Notes: generated by a model from the letters alone, not told the origin. 42,517 bases of DNA from Endotrypanum monterogeii (GCA_000333855.2 CM007320.1:1813705-1856221); one strand, 5' to 3'; positions 1-10,705 are shown, counted from the stretch's first letter. Numbers and translations: made by a program.

Positions 1-122
1 CCTTGACAGCAAAGTTGCTGAGTGCGTACACCTCGTCCTACGATATACGAGAAGTGCACAATGTATACGTGAGATGGGCGCCGGTAAGAATCCAAGCAAA
101 TCCCTTTTTCCCTCCCCAATAG
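1..122 (+). CDS. Possible 3' end of an upstream protein-coding gene (partial)
   Basis: The window appears to open inside a gene. The frame whose codons start at position 3 reads as plausible protein for 39 codons and stops at TAG (120-122), ending with residues RIQANPFFPPQ. The codons have reasonable GC at third positions, and the strand matches all other genes. The same frame continues after the TAG for another 55 codons to a second TAG at 288-290, also with protein-like content (it begins KYWSMLNRLLPVD). The true end may therefore be 290, with the first TAG a sequencing error or a real disabling change. The product is not recognisable. A different frame (open from 2 to 316) competes, so the call is weak. 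Confidence 0.35.
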   Translation, partial: LTAKLLSAYTSSYDIREVHNVYVRWAPVRIQANPFFPPQ

Positions 123-1133
123 AAATATTGGTCGATGCTGAACCGCCTTCTGCCCGTGGACCGGGGACGTGCACGCGGTGCGGCTGGGTCAGGGGGATTC
201 GCTCCTGCCGAGGCACGCACCTCGGCTCTGGACGGTGGTCCATCGGCGCTGCTTGCGGGAGTGGACAAACTTGTTCTCCCCACATGGTAGGCAGCCTGTC
301 AAGGCGTTCGCAGTGAAAGCCCAGCCGACTCTTAGTAGGCGCTGGTGTCTGAAGGGAGGGAGGGGGCGGGGGGAAAGGGGTATGCCGCGTGTGAGGCGGA
401 TGGGGCGCGGTGCCGGGGCGACGGAGTGCGCCATTGTCCTAGCTTGCGCGCACCAACGCCTGGAAACGCGCGACAGGATCGCCTGCGCACCTCTGTAGAA
501 CTCGAGGCCGAAGGGACACACATCGCGTTTTTAAATGTTTGAATGGGCATTTCAGGATACATCAAAGTATACACACACACACACACCTCTGCATATATAT
601 ATATATATATGCATGGTAGAATGAGCCCGACATCCTGATCGACGTAACATGATGGGTAGGATGGAAAGAATCAAGAGTCTGTGACTTCCTGACTTTCCTT
701 TTTTTTTCGTCGTCGTTGTATTTGTTTTTGTTCTCTTGCGGTTTCGTAGAGTTGGGACTGTCCTCCGTCTAGAGAGACCGTGTTTCCGATGCAATGGCGC
801 TGAATGGCCAAAACTGCTTCTCTCTGTTGAAACGGCGATACCCGCTGTAGACATGTTTATTATCATCTTTCTTCCTTTTCTCCCATTGAACTCCCTCTAC
901 GGTTCATTTCAGTACCTCACCTCTCACACGTCTCGACGGGTACACTATATCTCACTAACAACAAAAGTGCAGTCCTGCTGACTAGCGTGATTTCGGTGGC
1001 ATTAGTTCAAGGTGAGGAGGTCGGGGTCTCATCCAGGTTGCTTTCTTCCCTTCATCTCTGGTATCCACAGTGGGGAGGAGGGGAGACTGACTCCGGCTCG
1101 TGAAGAAACATCATTCGTGAGGCACAGCTCGTT
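123..1133. other. Spacer: GC-rich complex part, then simple repeats and a splice signal
   Basis: Positions 123-540 are GC-rich and of high complexity, unlike the other spacers. This part may be the end of the upstream gene, a 3' UTR or a degenerate retroposon. From 571 there is a (CA)n tract (571-586) and a palindromic (TA)n tract flanked by GCAT and ATGC (about 591-614). After that come T-rich stretches (near 698-735). I see no convincing gene beyond 290. Confidence 0.6.
1041..1070 (+). promoter_or_regulatory. Predicted spliced-leader acceptor for the 1134 gene
   Basis: A pyrimidine-rich tract at 1041-1059 is followed by the first AG at 1069-1070. This would leave a 5' UTR of about 63 bases before the ATG at 1134. 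It is an inference from trypanosomatid trans-splicing rules. Confidence 0.45.
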
Positions 1134-4100
1134 ATGCACAGCGATCACCCAGTAGGGGAAAAAGTGGCGGCCTCACTGTCCACGGGTTCTGTAGCAATGT
1201 CGCAGAAGTGTGCCAACACCTCGTCAGTTGCTGGAGCACCTGACTCAACGCTGGCCACCACCTCCCCATCAGGTGATGTTCCTGCCGAAGATGAGCTGTC
1301 GGCTCCTGCACCTGACAAGCAGGAGTCAGCGCAACATGACTGTTTTCACAGAAGTAATGAAGTCGGTGATGTTGCGAAGGGTGACCGGCACGAGGCAACG
1401 GAAGGTGCGTCGAAGCGGTCCGGTGGGGTGGAGACTGCTGCGTCGGAAGGCGCAGACAACGACGGTGACAACAACGATGTAGGCGGCAGCAGCCTGGAAG
1501 CTGAAGACGGTGCTTATGCGGCTGAATACCGAAGCTTATTGTTTCGCGTAGCGGAATTGGAAGCACAGGAGGAGCAGCGAGCCCGCCGAAGTTGCTTTGC
1601 CTTGCGCATGGCACAGCGAGAGGCGAAGCTGATGGAGGAGGTAGCGGCGCAGCAACAGGCGTTTCTGGCGTTAGGGGCCTCTCCCGCCTCGCGTCTGCAA
1701 GATGGCCGTGTGTCAAAGGACTCCACCAACGCATCGCACACATCTGCTTTACCGGAAAAAACTTCCGTCGCCGGCTCTAGGCCCAGCGCAGAAGATGTTG
1801 CGGCGGCAGTGGCAAAAGATGATCGATTGGCTTGCTTGGCGCATCTCATGGAACGTGCTCAGGTGCAATATCGGCGCTGCACTGAAGCAGCAGGACTTCT
1901 ACGCTCGCACGCAGGAGCACTGCGTGCTGCTACGGAGCGTCAGGAAAAGCTACAAGTCGATACTAAGCAACTTTTATTTGACCTAAACAGAGAGGCGGGG
2001 CTAGATAACTGTGAACCCACCCTCACCGCGAAGGAGCTACATGATGAAATTCCGCCTGCGCAGCCGATGATCGCACCGATGACGCCGTCGCCAACCATTG
2101 ACCTGTGGCATAGACACACAACTGACTTGACCACTCTCGGGGGCACTCTGGCGAAGGTCCACACACTCTTCCGCGATCCGGAGTGCCGTACCCACATGTC
2201 CGTAATTGCTACGGCACTGGCAGAGATTGGACGTCAGTGTCAGTCGTTGCTCCAGGAGCTACAGGCGCTCACCGAAGCGGAGCTGCAGATCGAAGCAGAT
2301 CTTCGTCAACGTCGCGCACACGCGCTGGAGTGGAGCCTCTACGCTGCACACGCACAACAAGCGCGCGAAATGCAAGACCTGTACTCGCCTGCGACTTTGG
2401 CAGAGATGCGGACGATGGGGCTGCGGAAAGTTTTGCTGCGTCGCCGACAAGAGTTACAAAACGCGTTGACGCTGGTTTTTCTGCACCATGCCGGAAGGAG
2501 CGGAGGTGGTGGTGGCGGTGCACCACTTAAGGGACGGCACGTGTCCGTGGAGAGAATGAAGCTTGTTACAGACACTTGTGCTCGGCGAGAGGGGCTGCGC
2601 GACCGCTTGTGGCGAGAGCTTCTTTACCTCAAAAAGTGTGCGCGCCGTGTCCTCGGCGTAGCGTGGGTCTCGCAAGGTGAAGCGACCGCCCTCGCCTCAT
2701 TGTCTCCCACAGCGGATGGAAAGGGATATTCGCGGACGCTGGAGGCGTTACTGGAGAAGAATCTTTGCCTAGCAAGCTACGACAGCCTCGCGCAGCTAAT
2801 TTCTCGTGTGGCAGGCGCCTCGAATATGAAAGACGAGCCGAGCGACTGTGCCAAAGCTGACCTTGGTGGCAGAAACGGGGACGTGGAGGAAAGAGAGGAA
2901 GTGCTGAATGAAAGCGCTGGTCTGACGTTGTCGCCGCATTCTCAGTCACTAACGCCCGCCACACCGCTGCCCACTCGCGTTCAGGTTCTGTCTTTGCTGG
3001 AGGCGCTGCAGACCCGCGCTAACTCGCTTGTCTCCCTTCTCTCCGAGAACGCAAAGCACTGGCAGCGGACACAAGATGTCCTGCTGGAAGCTGAGCTGTG
3101 TGCCGGCTCCTCCGAAGATGGCTGGTGCCGAGCAGTTGAGCTGCTTCTCGGTCAGTGTACCAATACGGATACGGCGGAACTATTTGTAGGCGGCCAACAA
3201 GAGAAAGACCCGGACAAGCACCTGTCCCGTACCTCCCCTCTCCTAATGCAGGAGCAAATGATATTAGACAGCCTGCACACTTCTCAGGCAGCCATTGTCG
3301 ATGCGATCAACGCCGCCATCGCGCGGGTTCACGCGGAGTACACCGCGCCCCTCGAGAAGGAAAAAGAAGCAGTTGCTTTTCTCATCCGGATACTGCAGCT
3401 CTCTGACGAAGCGGGGGCATCTGAGCGTCACTCTGGTGGTACTTGCAATTCCGCCACACCCAGATCCCACACCACCCCAGCATTGGAATGCGCAATGCAG
3501 CTTATGAAGAGCACGGACGATTTCTCACTTAAAAACGATGGTACTGGGTCTTCAATGACGACGAGCGAAGCTAATAAGGTTTTTCCTCTGCCGCAGGTGC
3601 ACCTTCCACAGCTTCCCTTGCGTGTGGATGCGGTGCAGGAAACGCTGCACGCGCTCTCAATAAAATGGAAGGACAGCCTGGCAGCTGAGACTGCTGCTAC
3701 TCGCACAAAAGTTGTACAAACACAGGCAAAACTCGATCAGTATGCCCAATACTCCATGGCTGAGGTTCCGTCTCTCCTAGAGAAGGCGCAATCCGAGGCC
3801 AGTGCGCTGAGAGAGCGTATAACTGAATGCACCACGCGCAACAGCCGTGCTGCCTCGCTTGCTGCCCAACTTGAGGAGCAGAGAAGTATGCTCACTAACT
3901 GCTCGACAACCGCGCGGCACAAGCTGATGGCTGCCGTGAAGCAGGCTCAGCAAGAAGTTGCAAGCCTGAAGGTGCAGGTGGCTCACCTAGAGGTACTGAA
4001 AGATCTGTCTGCAAATGAATCCCTCCACCGGGTAGAGATTTTGGAGGCGGAGGTGGCCGCATGGTCATCACATATACGAGATCATCGTACTGGTCTGCAA

Positions 4101-5024
4101 GATGAGGTACATGACAGTAATACCAGCGTTGGTAGCATTCATGAGCATTACGACCGAGTTGCCGAGCAGGACGTGGCGGAGGAGTCAAGGAATCCGGCGG
4201 TGAATGAAGAAACAGAAGACCAGTCCCCGATCATATCAGTGCAGCCCGAGGACGAAGTCGAGGGTTCGGAGACCCTGAGAGAGGAGGAAGCGGAGTCAGA
4301 CGCTGGTATCGACAATGTGGGAAATATGGGTGATGAAGAGCAATTCCTCGCTGTCGATCCAGTGCAAGACGACGAGCTTGACGTCAATGAAGCAGGTGAG
4401 GACGCTGCAAGTGAGGCGGAGGCTTCCCTGAGCGCGTCGCTGGAAGGGTCCGGTGGTGATGCCACCGGGTCAGATCAGGAACCAGTCGGTGCAGGTGCGG
4501 GGACTGAAGAAAACCCACCTTTGTCAAGGCCGCACAACGCCATCGCTGACGAAGAAGACGCCAGTGAGTGGATCGGTACGGTGGAAGGGGTCAGCAGCAG
4601 CGCTGTCGCTTCCGAGGGAGGACAGCGTAATGCCCGACGGGAACTCGATGAGAGCCAGGAACAAAACGCTCCACGAGAGGAGCTCAGTCTTATTTCTGGG
4701 GGTGACACCAAAATGTCGGCCGAAGCGACTCCGCAGCTGGAAACGATCTCCAAGGAAGGGAGAGGGCAGGTCCCGCTGCATCCCAGCGAGCAGCACCAGG
4801 TGCAGCCACCGCCGCGACAACATCAGCATCAGCAGCCGAGTATCCTTGGTGACTCCGTTCTGGGACAAGGTGAAGTGGGGCAACTCCCTCCCGTATTTGC
4901 GAGTGTAGCCGGCAACCCTTTTACGAACGCAGCCTCGCCGCCAATATTTCCCACCGTGCCATTGAGCAGACCTGTTTTCGAGGACAATCCCTTTTATTCT
5001 GGATTCGGCTTTGAGGAGGAGTAA
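1134..5024 (+). CDS. Large coiled-coil protein with acidic region and C-terminal NPF motifs (unknown function)
   Basis: This is a 1296-residue protein with an ATG start downstream of a good splice acceptor. I do not recognise a catalytic domain. Residues 1-120 are low-complexity and charged. Much of 130-970 is Ala/Leu/Glu/Gln-rich helical sequence typical of coiled coils, for example around 135-190, 225-285, 370-460 and 850-970. A short Gly run (GRSGGGGGG) lies near residue 457. Residues about 1000-1150 are strongly acidic. The tail contains His/Gln/Pro-rich sequence and then two NPF tripeptides, at residues 1261-1263 and 1285-1287, the second in FEDNPFYSGFGF. NPF is the classical ligand of EH domains in endocytic proteins, so a scaffold or adaptor role in membrane traffic is a guess. 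A cytoskeletal coiled-coil role is the alternative. The reading frame itself is very secure. Confidence 0.9.
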   Translation: MHSDHPVGEKVAASLSTGSVAMSQKCANTSSVAGAPDSTLATTSPSGDVPAEDELSAPAPDKQESAQHDCFHRSNEVGDVAKGDRHEATEGASKRSGGVETAASEGADNDGDNNDVGGSSLEAEDGAYAAEYRSLLFRVAELEAQEEQRARRSCFALRMAQREAKLMEEVAAQQQAFLALGASPASRLQDGRVSKDSTNASHTSALPEKTSVAGSRPSAEDVAAAVAKDDRLACLAHLMERAQVQYRRCTEAAGLLRSHAGALRAATERQEKLQVDTKQLLFDLNREAGLDNCEPTLTAKELHDEIPPAQPMIAPMTPSPTIDLWHRHTTDLTTLGGTLAKVHTLFRDPECRTHMSVIATALAEIGRQCQSLLQELQALTEAELQIEADLRQRRAHALEWSLYAAHAQQAREMQDLYSPATLAEMRTMGLRKVLLRRRQELQNALTLVFLHHAGRSGGGGGGAPLKGRHVSVERMKLVTDTCARREGLRDRLWRELLYLKKCARRVLGVAWVSQGEATALASLSPTADGKGYSRTLEALLEKNLCLASYDSLAQLISRVAGASNMKDEPSDCAKADLGGRNGDVEEREEVLNESAGLTLSPHSQSLTPATPLPTRVQVLSLLEALQTRANSLVSLLSENAKHWQRTQDVLLEAELCAGSSEDGWCRAVELLLGQCTNTDTAELFVGGQQEKDPDKHLSRTSPLLMQEQMILDSLHTSQAAIVDAINAAIARVHAEYTAPLEKEKEAVAFLIRILQLSDEAGASERHSGGTCNSATPRSHTTPALECAMQLMKSTDDFSLKNDGTGSSMTTSEANKVFPLPQVHLPQLPLRVDAVQETLHALSIKWKDSLAAETAATRTKVVQTQAKLDQYAQYSMAEVPSLLEKAQSEASALRERITECTTRNSRAASLAAQLEEQRSMLTNCSTTARHKLMAAVKQAQQEVASLKVQVAHLEVLKDLSANESLHRVEILEAEVAAWSSHIRDHRTGLQDEVHDSNTSVGSIHEHYDRVAEQDVAEESRNPAVNEETEDQSPIISVQPEDEVEGSETLREEEAESDAGIDNVGNMGDEEQFLAVDPVQDDELDVNEAGEDAASEAEASLSASLEGSGGDATGSDQEPVGAGAGTEENPPLSRPHNAIADEEDASEWIGTVEGVSSSAVASEGGQRNARRELDESQEQNAPREELSLISGGDTKMSAEATPQLETISKEGRGQVPLHPSEQHQVQPPPRQHQHQQPSILGDSVLGQGEVGQLPPVFASVAGNPFTNAASPPIFPTVPLSRPVFEDNPFYSGFGFEEE

Positions 5025-6250
5025 CTGTTCAACCTATACGTTGGCGGTGTGTACGCTTGTCTCTTTGTTCTTGTTTTGGGGGATGGGGACTCCAGCAACT
5101 CAGCTGGAGATACCACCCCCTTACCCTTGTACCTGTCCCCCTCCCCCGCCGGCCCGTCTTTTCAAGTTGATCACCACTCTCACCGCAATCTTTTTACGAG
5201 AGGAAGGAAAAGGGGGAGGCTGGAGATGCATGTGTGTGTATATGTGAGTTGGGGTGGACGGACGGAGGGGATGAAACAGATGCCAGGACTCCTTGATGTG
5301 ATATATATATATATATATATACATATATACATATAAGGGTATGAAAATGGTTCTCCCCTAAAAAAAAAAAAACAGTAAAGGATGAGCCAAGGCATGAGGA
5401 ATCAAAGGAGCAAGGCCTTTGCTTCATCCTCCAGGAAAAAAAAAGGCGAGGGGGTGCAAGCGCTGCGCTTCTGTTGAATCCTTGCCGCGCGACCTCACAA
5501 TTTCTACTTGTACTTCTTGTTGCACCGTGTAAGACTCAAGAATGTTTTTTTTTAGTGTCATGCCACAACATCCACTGAACGCCTGTATGTGTAGGTGTGT
5601 GTGTGTATGTGTGTGTGTGTGCGTCTCCTACCTCTTTTTCCTACTGCCGTTTGAACACCCATGACCACCCTCAACCCGTGACTCTCTAGTACAGTTTTTC
5701 TTATTGACTTAGTCACAGCCTTTCCGCGGTGGTTTGGCTGGTGTTTTTCCTTCCGTTTTATGTGTGGAACAGTTGTCTACCCGCATCCTTACCACCTACA
5801 TCTAAGCTCTTGATACATACGCCAATACGACACAGAGGCTCAGAAAAAAAAATAAACTTATCACGTGGACAGTCGCTGTGCACGTACAAAATTTCTAATC
5901 CCTCTACAAGTATTTTTTTCTTTTTGTAAATAATATCTCCACCTCCGCTGCCTCTTTCAACTTTTTTTTCAAAGAAAAAAAGTAGTGAGGAAATAAAAGA
6001 GGGGAGTTCGTGGGCTCTCACGCTGCTCCTCTACGCCCTGGAGGCCGCTTGTGAGTGGGAAAAAGTGGATCCTTAGTGTAGAGGCGAAATTCGAAGCATA
6101 CGTTGAACGTCTGCATACACACACACACACACACAAAGTCATATCTTTATTCGTGTGTAAGGTTTTCGTGTACGTGCCGAAATTCAAGTACATCCACTTT
6201 GAGTAGAAGGCGAAAGGACCAAAAACATTTTTCCTTCCCATCTATGAAAC
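5025..6250. other. Spacer between coiled-coil gene and GPI1
   Basis: No gene is seen. The spacer holds a (TA)n tract (about 5301-5334), an A-run, a GT-rich stretch (about 5594-5622), many T-runs, and a (CA)n tract at 6116-6135. A pyrimidine-rich stretch at 6016-6040 followed by AG at 6042-6043 is the best splice-acceptor candidate for the next gene, but it is weak. Another pyrimidine tract (6229-6240) lies so close to the ATG at 6251 that no AG falls between them. Confidence 0.7.
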
Positions 6251-8914
6251 ATGCCCCTCTCCAGCACAACCGAGATATGTGTGCTGGTATGGCCATCCTC
6301 TCCCGCCGTGCAAATACTCCGCCCGAAGGACTCCATTGTCTGGGTGGTGGGATGGAATGACCGTAGTCTGTACATCATCGTTACGTGGTTCCTGCGAAAC
6401 TGTTCTTTGTCCGAGGCAAAAGCTGAGCTCAAAAAAATTCAATGTATCCTTCAAACCTGTAATGAACACACTCCAGACATGCCGTACGGAAACTTGACTA
6501 TCCTGGGCTGCGTGAGGCCCAACAGCATCCCTTTCTGCTTTCACCATTTTTCGGCTGCCGAGGAAGAAGACCTTCGTGCCGCGCGAAAGGATAGCTATCT
6601 GTGGCTGGAACTGCTGGAGGGGCCCGTGTTGGCGGAGCTGTGGTGCTGTGGTGCGCGTGTGCAGCCCTGCCAGCTGCATGTCGTGCGGTGCGATCCAGCG
6701 AAGGGGCTTTCCATACGACCCACCATCTTCTCGGCAACGGCGCACTATGGAGTCTCAGGCGTACGCCAGCTGCAGAGAGGTGTCGCGCCGGTGTGCGCAC
6801 CCGGGGCAAGTTCAAATTTGGAAGGCATTCTTCTTCCACAGGTCATGCGCAAGGAGGCTGAACCGCGAGTACGATATCGACATCAGCCCAGTCGACTCAA
6901 TCTGAGCCTAGTAAGCGACTCCATGGCTGCTGCTGCTGCTGAGGACAGCTTTTTTTTCTTGGACCGTGACACCATGGACCGCTCGAATGCGCTGCAAGAG
7001 AAGCGCTGGGCATCCACCATCAACCCCAATCTGAGTTTCGCCAAGACCGCTGGCTCCCTGTCGCAGGAAACCTCGACTACCCACGAGTGGTATCCAAACA
7101 GCTCTCTGCGCAATCGCCTGCTCCTCGGCCCCGAGGATAATTTCTCGCTCTCAGAGGGAGACGGCAGCGTGACAGGTCTGCCGATTGGTACGACAACGCT
7201 AAGCGACTCAGACGTAGATCAGATCGATAGCGATGGGAAAGCGAGGCGGCAATCTCCGCTGAGGTACAGCAAACTCTTCGCGCGGAATCTAAGGGCCCCT
7301 TCACAGAGCGTGGCCCCGCCACCGCTTGCAGGCGTTCCACCCCGCCTCAACTTTACCTCGACGACCGACACGGCAGAGATGAGCATCTTTTTGTCGATGA
7401 TGCGCGCAGGGCGAGATATACGCCGCGTCATAGAGAACGAGCCTTCTCAAAAGCTCATCAAGGAGGGTACTGTGGTGCCGATGACGGGAATACTGAAGCA
7501 CGCCGTCGATTTTATATCTATCTACATCGTGGGCTACTTGAAGCTCCTGCGCTTCAGCGAGACAGCGGAGGTGCTGCTTTACCGCACCTCTGAATTTGCA
7601 CACTTTCTGTATGCCGTCAGCTTTACCAACGAATCTTGTGGGCTGCATCCGGTCCTTCCCCACCAAGTCTCCACCTCCATCAATCACCGATATGTCTGCA
7701 TATTCAGCTATCTTTCACGCTGCGCGATCGACCTGGTGCTTGGAGTGCTCGTGTTCTTGTGCGTCTCAGCGTGGGGGCCGTCTCTCTACGCCACCTCACA
7801 GTACGTGACGCGCCAGTGCTTGTATGGGATACACACTGCATACATGGACTGGTTCGATGGCTACCCGGCTGGACTCAAGGTCAACGAAGATCTAAACGTG
7901 GCCCTCTGCTTTTTTTCGAAGTGCGTGCTGGAGGTGTGGGACTCGTTGCTGAGATGGTCCCCAGCTACGCTGCCGAGCCTCATGTCTTTTCAAAATGCTT
8001 CAGCGATGGCAGAAGGAGGATTTGGGAACACAGCGGCAAACCGCAGCACCACAGTGCTGTCCTCGACGGATTCCTACCTCGCCTCCAAGGACCAGGTGCA
8101 GCCTGTGTATGAGTGGGTCGGCATGGCTTTTAATCTACGTATCCTCTGTTTTATAGGCTGCAGCACGGCTGCAGCCTTCGTTTCGGATATCACAGTATTG
8201 GTTTCTCTACACCTGCGCTTTCTCTATCACGCCATCGCCTTCCCATATCGCTTTGCACGCGTTCTGCTCATTAACCTATTCCGCCAGTTTTACGGTGTCA
8301 AGTATAATCCCCTGCGTAGGCGCTACGACAGCTACCACTTTCAGGTGGATCAGATGCTGGCAGCAACGTTTCTTTTCGTGATCATTTCCTTTCTGTTCCC
8401 GACGCTGGCGGTGTACTACCTCTACTTCTCCTTTGTTCTAGTCACCATTTGGCTGATGGAGACGTGCCTGGTATCTATCGCCTACCTCTCGCTGCACGTG
8501 CCGATTTATCCGATAGTCTACTGGCTGTGTGCGCGACATCGTTTGTGTGGCGGTGTGGCGTTGTCCAACCCTGTCATCACAGGCGTGCATCCCTTTCTCG
8601 GCCGTGACAGCCGCCAAGGTAGGGACCGCGAACAACAGGCCTCCTCCCACACAGTCGAAGTAACCGTTGAGTCGCTGCCGCTTCCACTATCATCTATGCT
8701 GACTGATTTCTTTGTTGTCGTAGACATTATATTGGCGCGTGTCTCGCCAGCAAAGGTACTCTCGCTGCTGCTACGCGGCCGGATGGAGTACTCACCAAAG
8801 ATGACTGACTTGCTAGGGCCCCATTTGCTAACCAACAGTGTGTCGCCACGGTGCACCTTGTGTATCCCTCCGTCTGATAAGGAAGTCGCCAAGAAAGGAA
8901 AAATAACGCATTGA
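6251..8914 (+). CDS. GPI1: GPI1/PIG-Q-like subunit of the GPI-GlcNAc transferase complex
   Basis: This 887-residue membrane protein resembles Gpi1/PIG-Q, a non-catalytic subunit of the ER complex that moves GlcNAc from UDP-GlcNAc to phosphatidylinositol. That is the first step of GPI-anchor synthesis, which is central to the Leishmania surface coat. The hallmark is at residues 676-727: LFRQFYGVKYNPLRRRYDSY, then a DQMLAATFLF segment and FPTLAVYYLYF. This matches the conserved Gpi1 block of a basic loop followed by a long hydrophobic segment with FPT and YY. Hydrophobic segments cluster from about residue 415 to 770 (around 415-435, 490-515, 630-665, 695-765). Residues 1-410 form a long, mostly soluble N-terminal part, much of it Ser-rich and low-complexity. 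This makes the protein longer than yeast Gpi1 (about 600 residues). The start is the first ATG of the frame. Confidence 0.87.
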   Translation: MPLSSTTEICVLVWPSSPAVQILRPKDSIVWVVGWNDRSLYIIVTWFLRNCSLSEAKAELKKIQCILQTCNEHTPDMPYGNLTILGCVRPNSIPFCFHHFSAAEEEDLRAARKDSYLWLELLEGPVLAELWCCGARVQPCQLHVVRCDPAKGLSIRPTIFSATAHYGVSGVRQLQRGVAPVCAPGASSNLEGILLPQVMRKEAEPRVRYRHQPSRLNLSLVSDSMAAAAAEDSFFFLDRDTMDRSNALQEKRWASTINPNLSFAKTAGSLSQETSTTHEWYPNSSLRNRLLLGPEDNFSLSEGDGSVTGLPIGTTTLSDSDVDQIDSDGKARRQSPLRYSKLFARNLRAPSQSVAPPPLAGVPPRLNFTSTTDTAEMSIFLSMMRAGRDIRRVIENEPSQKLIKEGTVVPMTGILKHAVDFISIYIVGYLKLLRFSETAEVLLYRTSEFAHFLYAVSFTNESCGLHPVLPHQVSTSINHRYVCIFSYLSRCAIDLVLGVLVFLCVSAWGPSLYATSQYVTRQCLYGIHTAYMDWFDGYPAGLKVNEDLNVALCFFSKCVLEVWDSLLRWSPATLPSLMSFQNASAMAEGGFGNTAANRSTTVLSSTDSYLASKDQVQPVYEWVGMAFNLRILCFIGCSTAAAFVSDITVLVSLHLRFLYHAIAFPYRFARVLLINLFRQFYGVKYNPLRRRYDSYHFQVDQMLAATFLFVIISFLFPTLAVYYLYFSFVLVTIWLMETCLVSIAYLSLHVPIYPIVYWLCARHRLCGGVALSNPVITGVHPFLGRDSRQGRDREQQASSHTVEVTVESLPLPLSSMLTDFFVVVDIILARVSPAKVLSLLLRGRMEYSPKMTDLLGPHLLTNSVSPRCTLCIPPSDKEVAKKGKITH

Positions 8915-9975
8915 GGCTCCTTCGACAACACACACACCTGTCCTGTCCGTGTTGGTATGTGTATGTCTGTGTGCGTGTGGGCCTCTCGGGGGAGGAAGTA
9001 TATATATATATATATATATTGCTCGTTGTTTGGCTCTTCTTCACGTTCAGGTGCGTTTTCATCTTCGGCGGTGCGGTGGGAGTGCCCTCCTCCCCCCCCC
9101 ACCACACACACACACATACACATACACATACACGTACACACCCTCGCGTCTCTTCACTCGAAAGGTAAATTGCCATTGATGTCTTAATGGGGCGTAGAAG
9201 AAGAGGGGCGTCACCTGACCGCATGGGACGCACTCGCTGCCCCCAGTGGGCCATTCTAAGTGACCTCTCCGTGTGTCGTGAATGAAGTTTTTTTTGTCCC
9301 ATTCATACCGGCCTCGTTTTCTCAGCAACCTCACTTAGCGATTTCATATTGGGTCATAGATCACCTCCCAGTGCGTTGCTGACCATCCCTGCACTCCTGA
9401 CCTCCCCACTCCCCTCTCTTTCCAGTCACATTATCCGTATGGCAGTACTCGTTTCCTTTATATATATATCTCTTGTATTACGTTTCTTCATTATCTTACC
9501 CCCCCCCACACACACACATCCTCTCCCCCGGTGTATTTTCTGAGTTTGCATTCAGGGAGGAATGGGAAAGCCGTTGGTCTTTGCTGGGAAAGAAGGGGCA
9601 TTGTTGTGCCGTCGTTGACTCAGAGTGTGCTACCTGGTAGTCGTTTGAGTATTTGTAACCGCTATGGAAGTTCGCTGAAAAAAAAAAGAATATATATATA
9701 TATATATACCACACACACCAACGCACGTGTAGCATCATGCATTTCTATTTGATCGACTATGCATTCCCTCCTCACCGTTATTCATTTGTGTGCTGTACTC
9801 TCTTGGAGAGGCACAACCACACGAGACAGCGCAGAGTGAGAAACCAAAGGGCGTCTGCAAGGCGTGTATATCGGAAGGGTATAGGATATGCCTGCTGATG
9901 CTTTTTTTTCTTTCCAGTTTTCTTGGTAGCATATCCATTTCAGTACTGCTCTCCTCTCATTCTCCTCTCCCTCTG

Positions 9976-9976
<1 letters not shown>

Positions 9977-10015
<39 letters not shown>
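9977..10015. repeat. (CA)n microsatellite
   Basis: About 19 uninterrupted CA units are directly visible. It lies in the spacer and may be part of a 3' UTR. Confidence 0.95.
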
Positions 10016-10018
<3 letters not shown>

Positions 10019-10618
10019 CTTACGTGGACGTCGATGTATCTTTTCTCCACCTCGTCCCACCTCACATACATCTCGTGTACCTTCGTTACCCTGCGATAAA
10101 TTTACTTTAAGTGGCTTCTTTGGTCCTTTTTTTTTTTTTGCTCGTCGGGTGACGTATCTCCCACCAACATACCCACCCACAAAAAATAAAACACACACAC
10201 ACACACACATATTGCGGACTACGCCAGCACCGTCCCTTCCCTCTTCACATATATACACACACAGAAGGATACTCCACAAATTTCTCATTGTCTTTGGTTT
10301 CACGCTCCCGTCGCTGTAGTGCTGTTGACCTCCCCCCCCCCGTCTCTTCAGATTACCACTCGTAGGCGTATCCCCGCCGCTTTCCGTTGTGCTTGTGCTT
10401 GTTTTTGTGTGGGGCGGGTCAGGGTTTGTGTGGGGACTCATTACTTCTCCATATTACCTTCACATCGGCTTATATTTCTCCCTATTGCCCCTCCCTCCTC
10501 CTCTCTGTCCTTGCCCGCAGACCTTCTTGCCCCTTGTCCCCGGAACAGCACGCAGGGTGGGGTCTAATCGCAGGATTGTAACATCCTGTGAGTGTTACGA
10601 GAGAAACAACCGTCGCGC

Positions 10619-10672
10619 GAGAGGGGGAGGGGGAGGGAGGGGAGGGGAGGGGAGAGGGAGGGGGAGGGGGGC
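10619..10672 (+). repeat. G-rich polypurine tract with G-quadruplex potential
   Basis: Some 50 bases consist almost only of G with single A interruptions. They hold about eleven runs of three to six Gs separated by one to three bases, which satisfies the usual pattern for an intramolecular G-quadruplex on the transcribed RNA-like strand. The tract lies 35 bases upstream of the pyrimidine tract used for the AMPK splice acceptor. Confidence 0.85.
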
Positions 10673-10705
10673 GAGGTGGGCAAGGGAAATCACGCCCTCA
10701 TCGAT

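Noticed and set aside
1132..1743. 203-codon antisense frame opposite the first large gene
   Set aside because: It is an antisense shadow, rich in Pro, His and Arg, of a strong sense gene. All supported genes are on the + strand.
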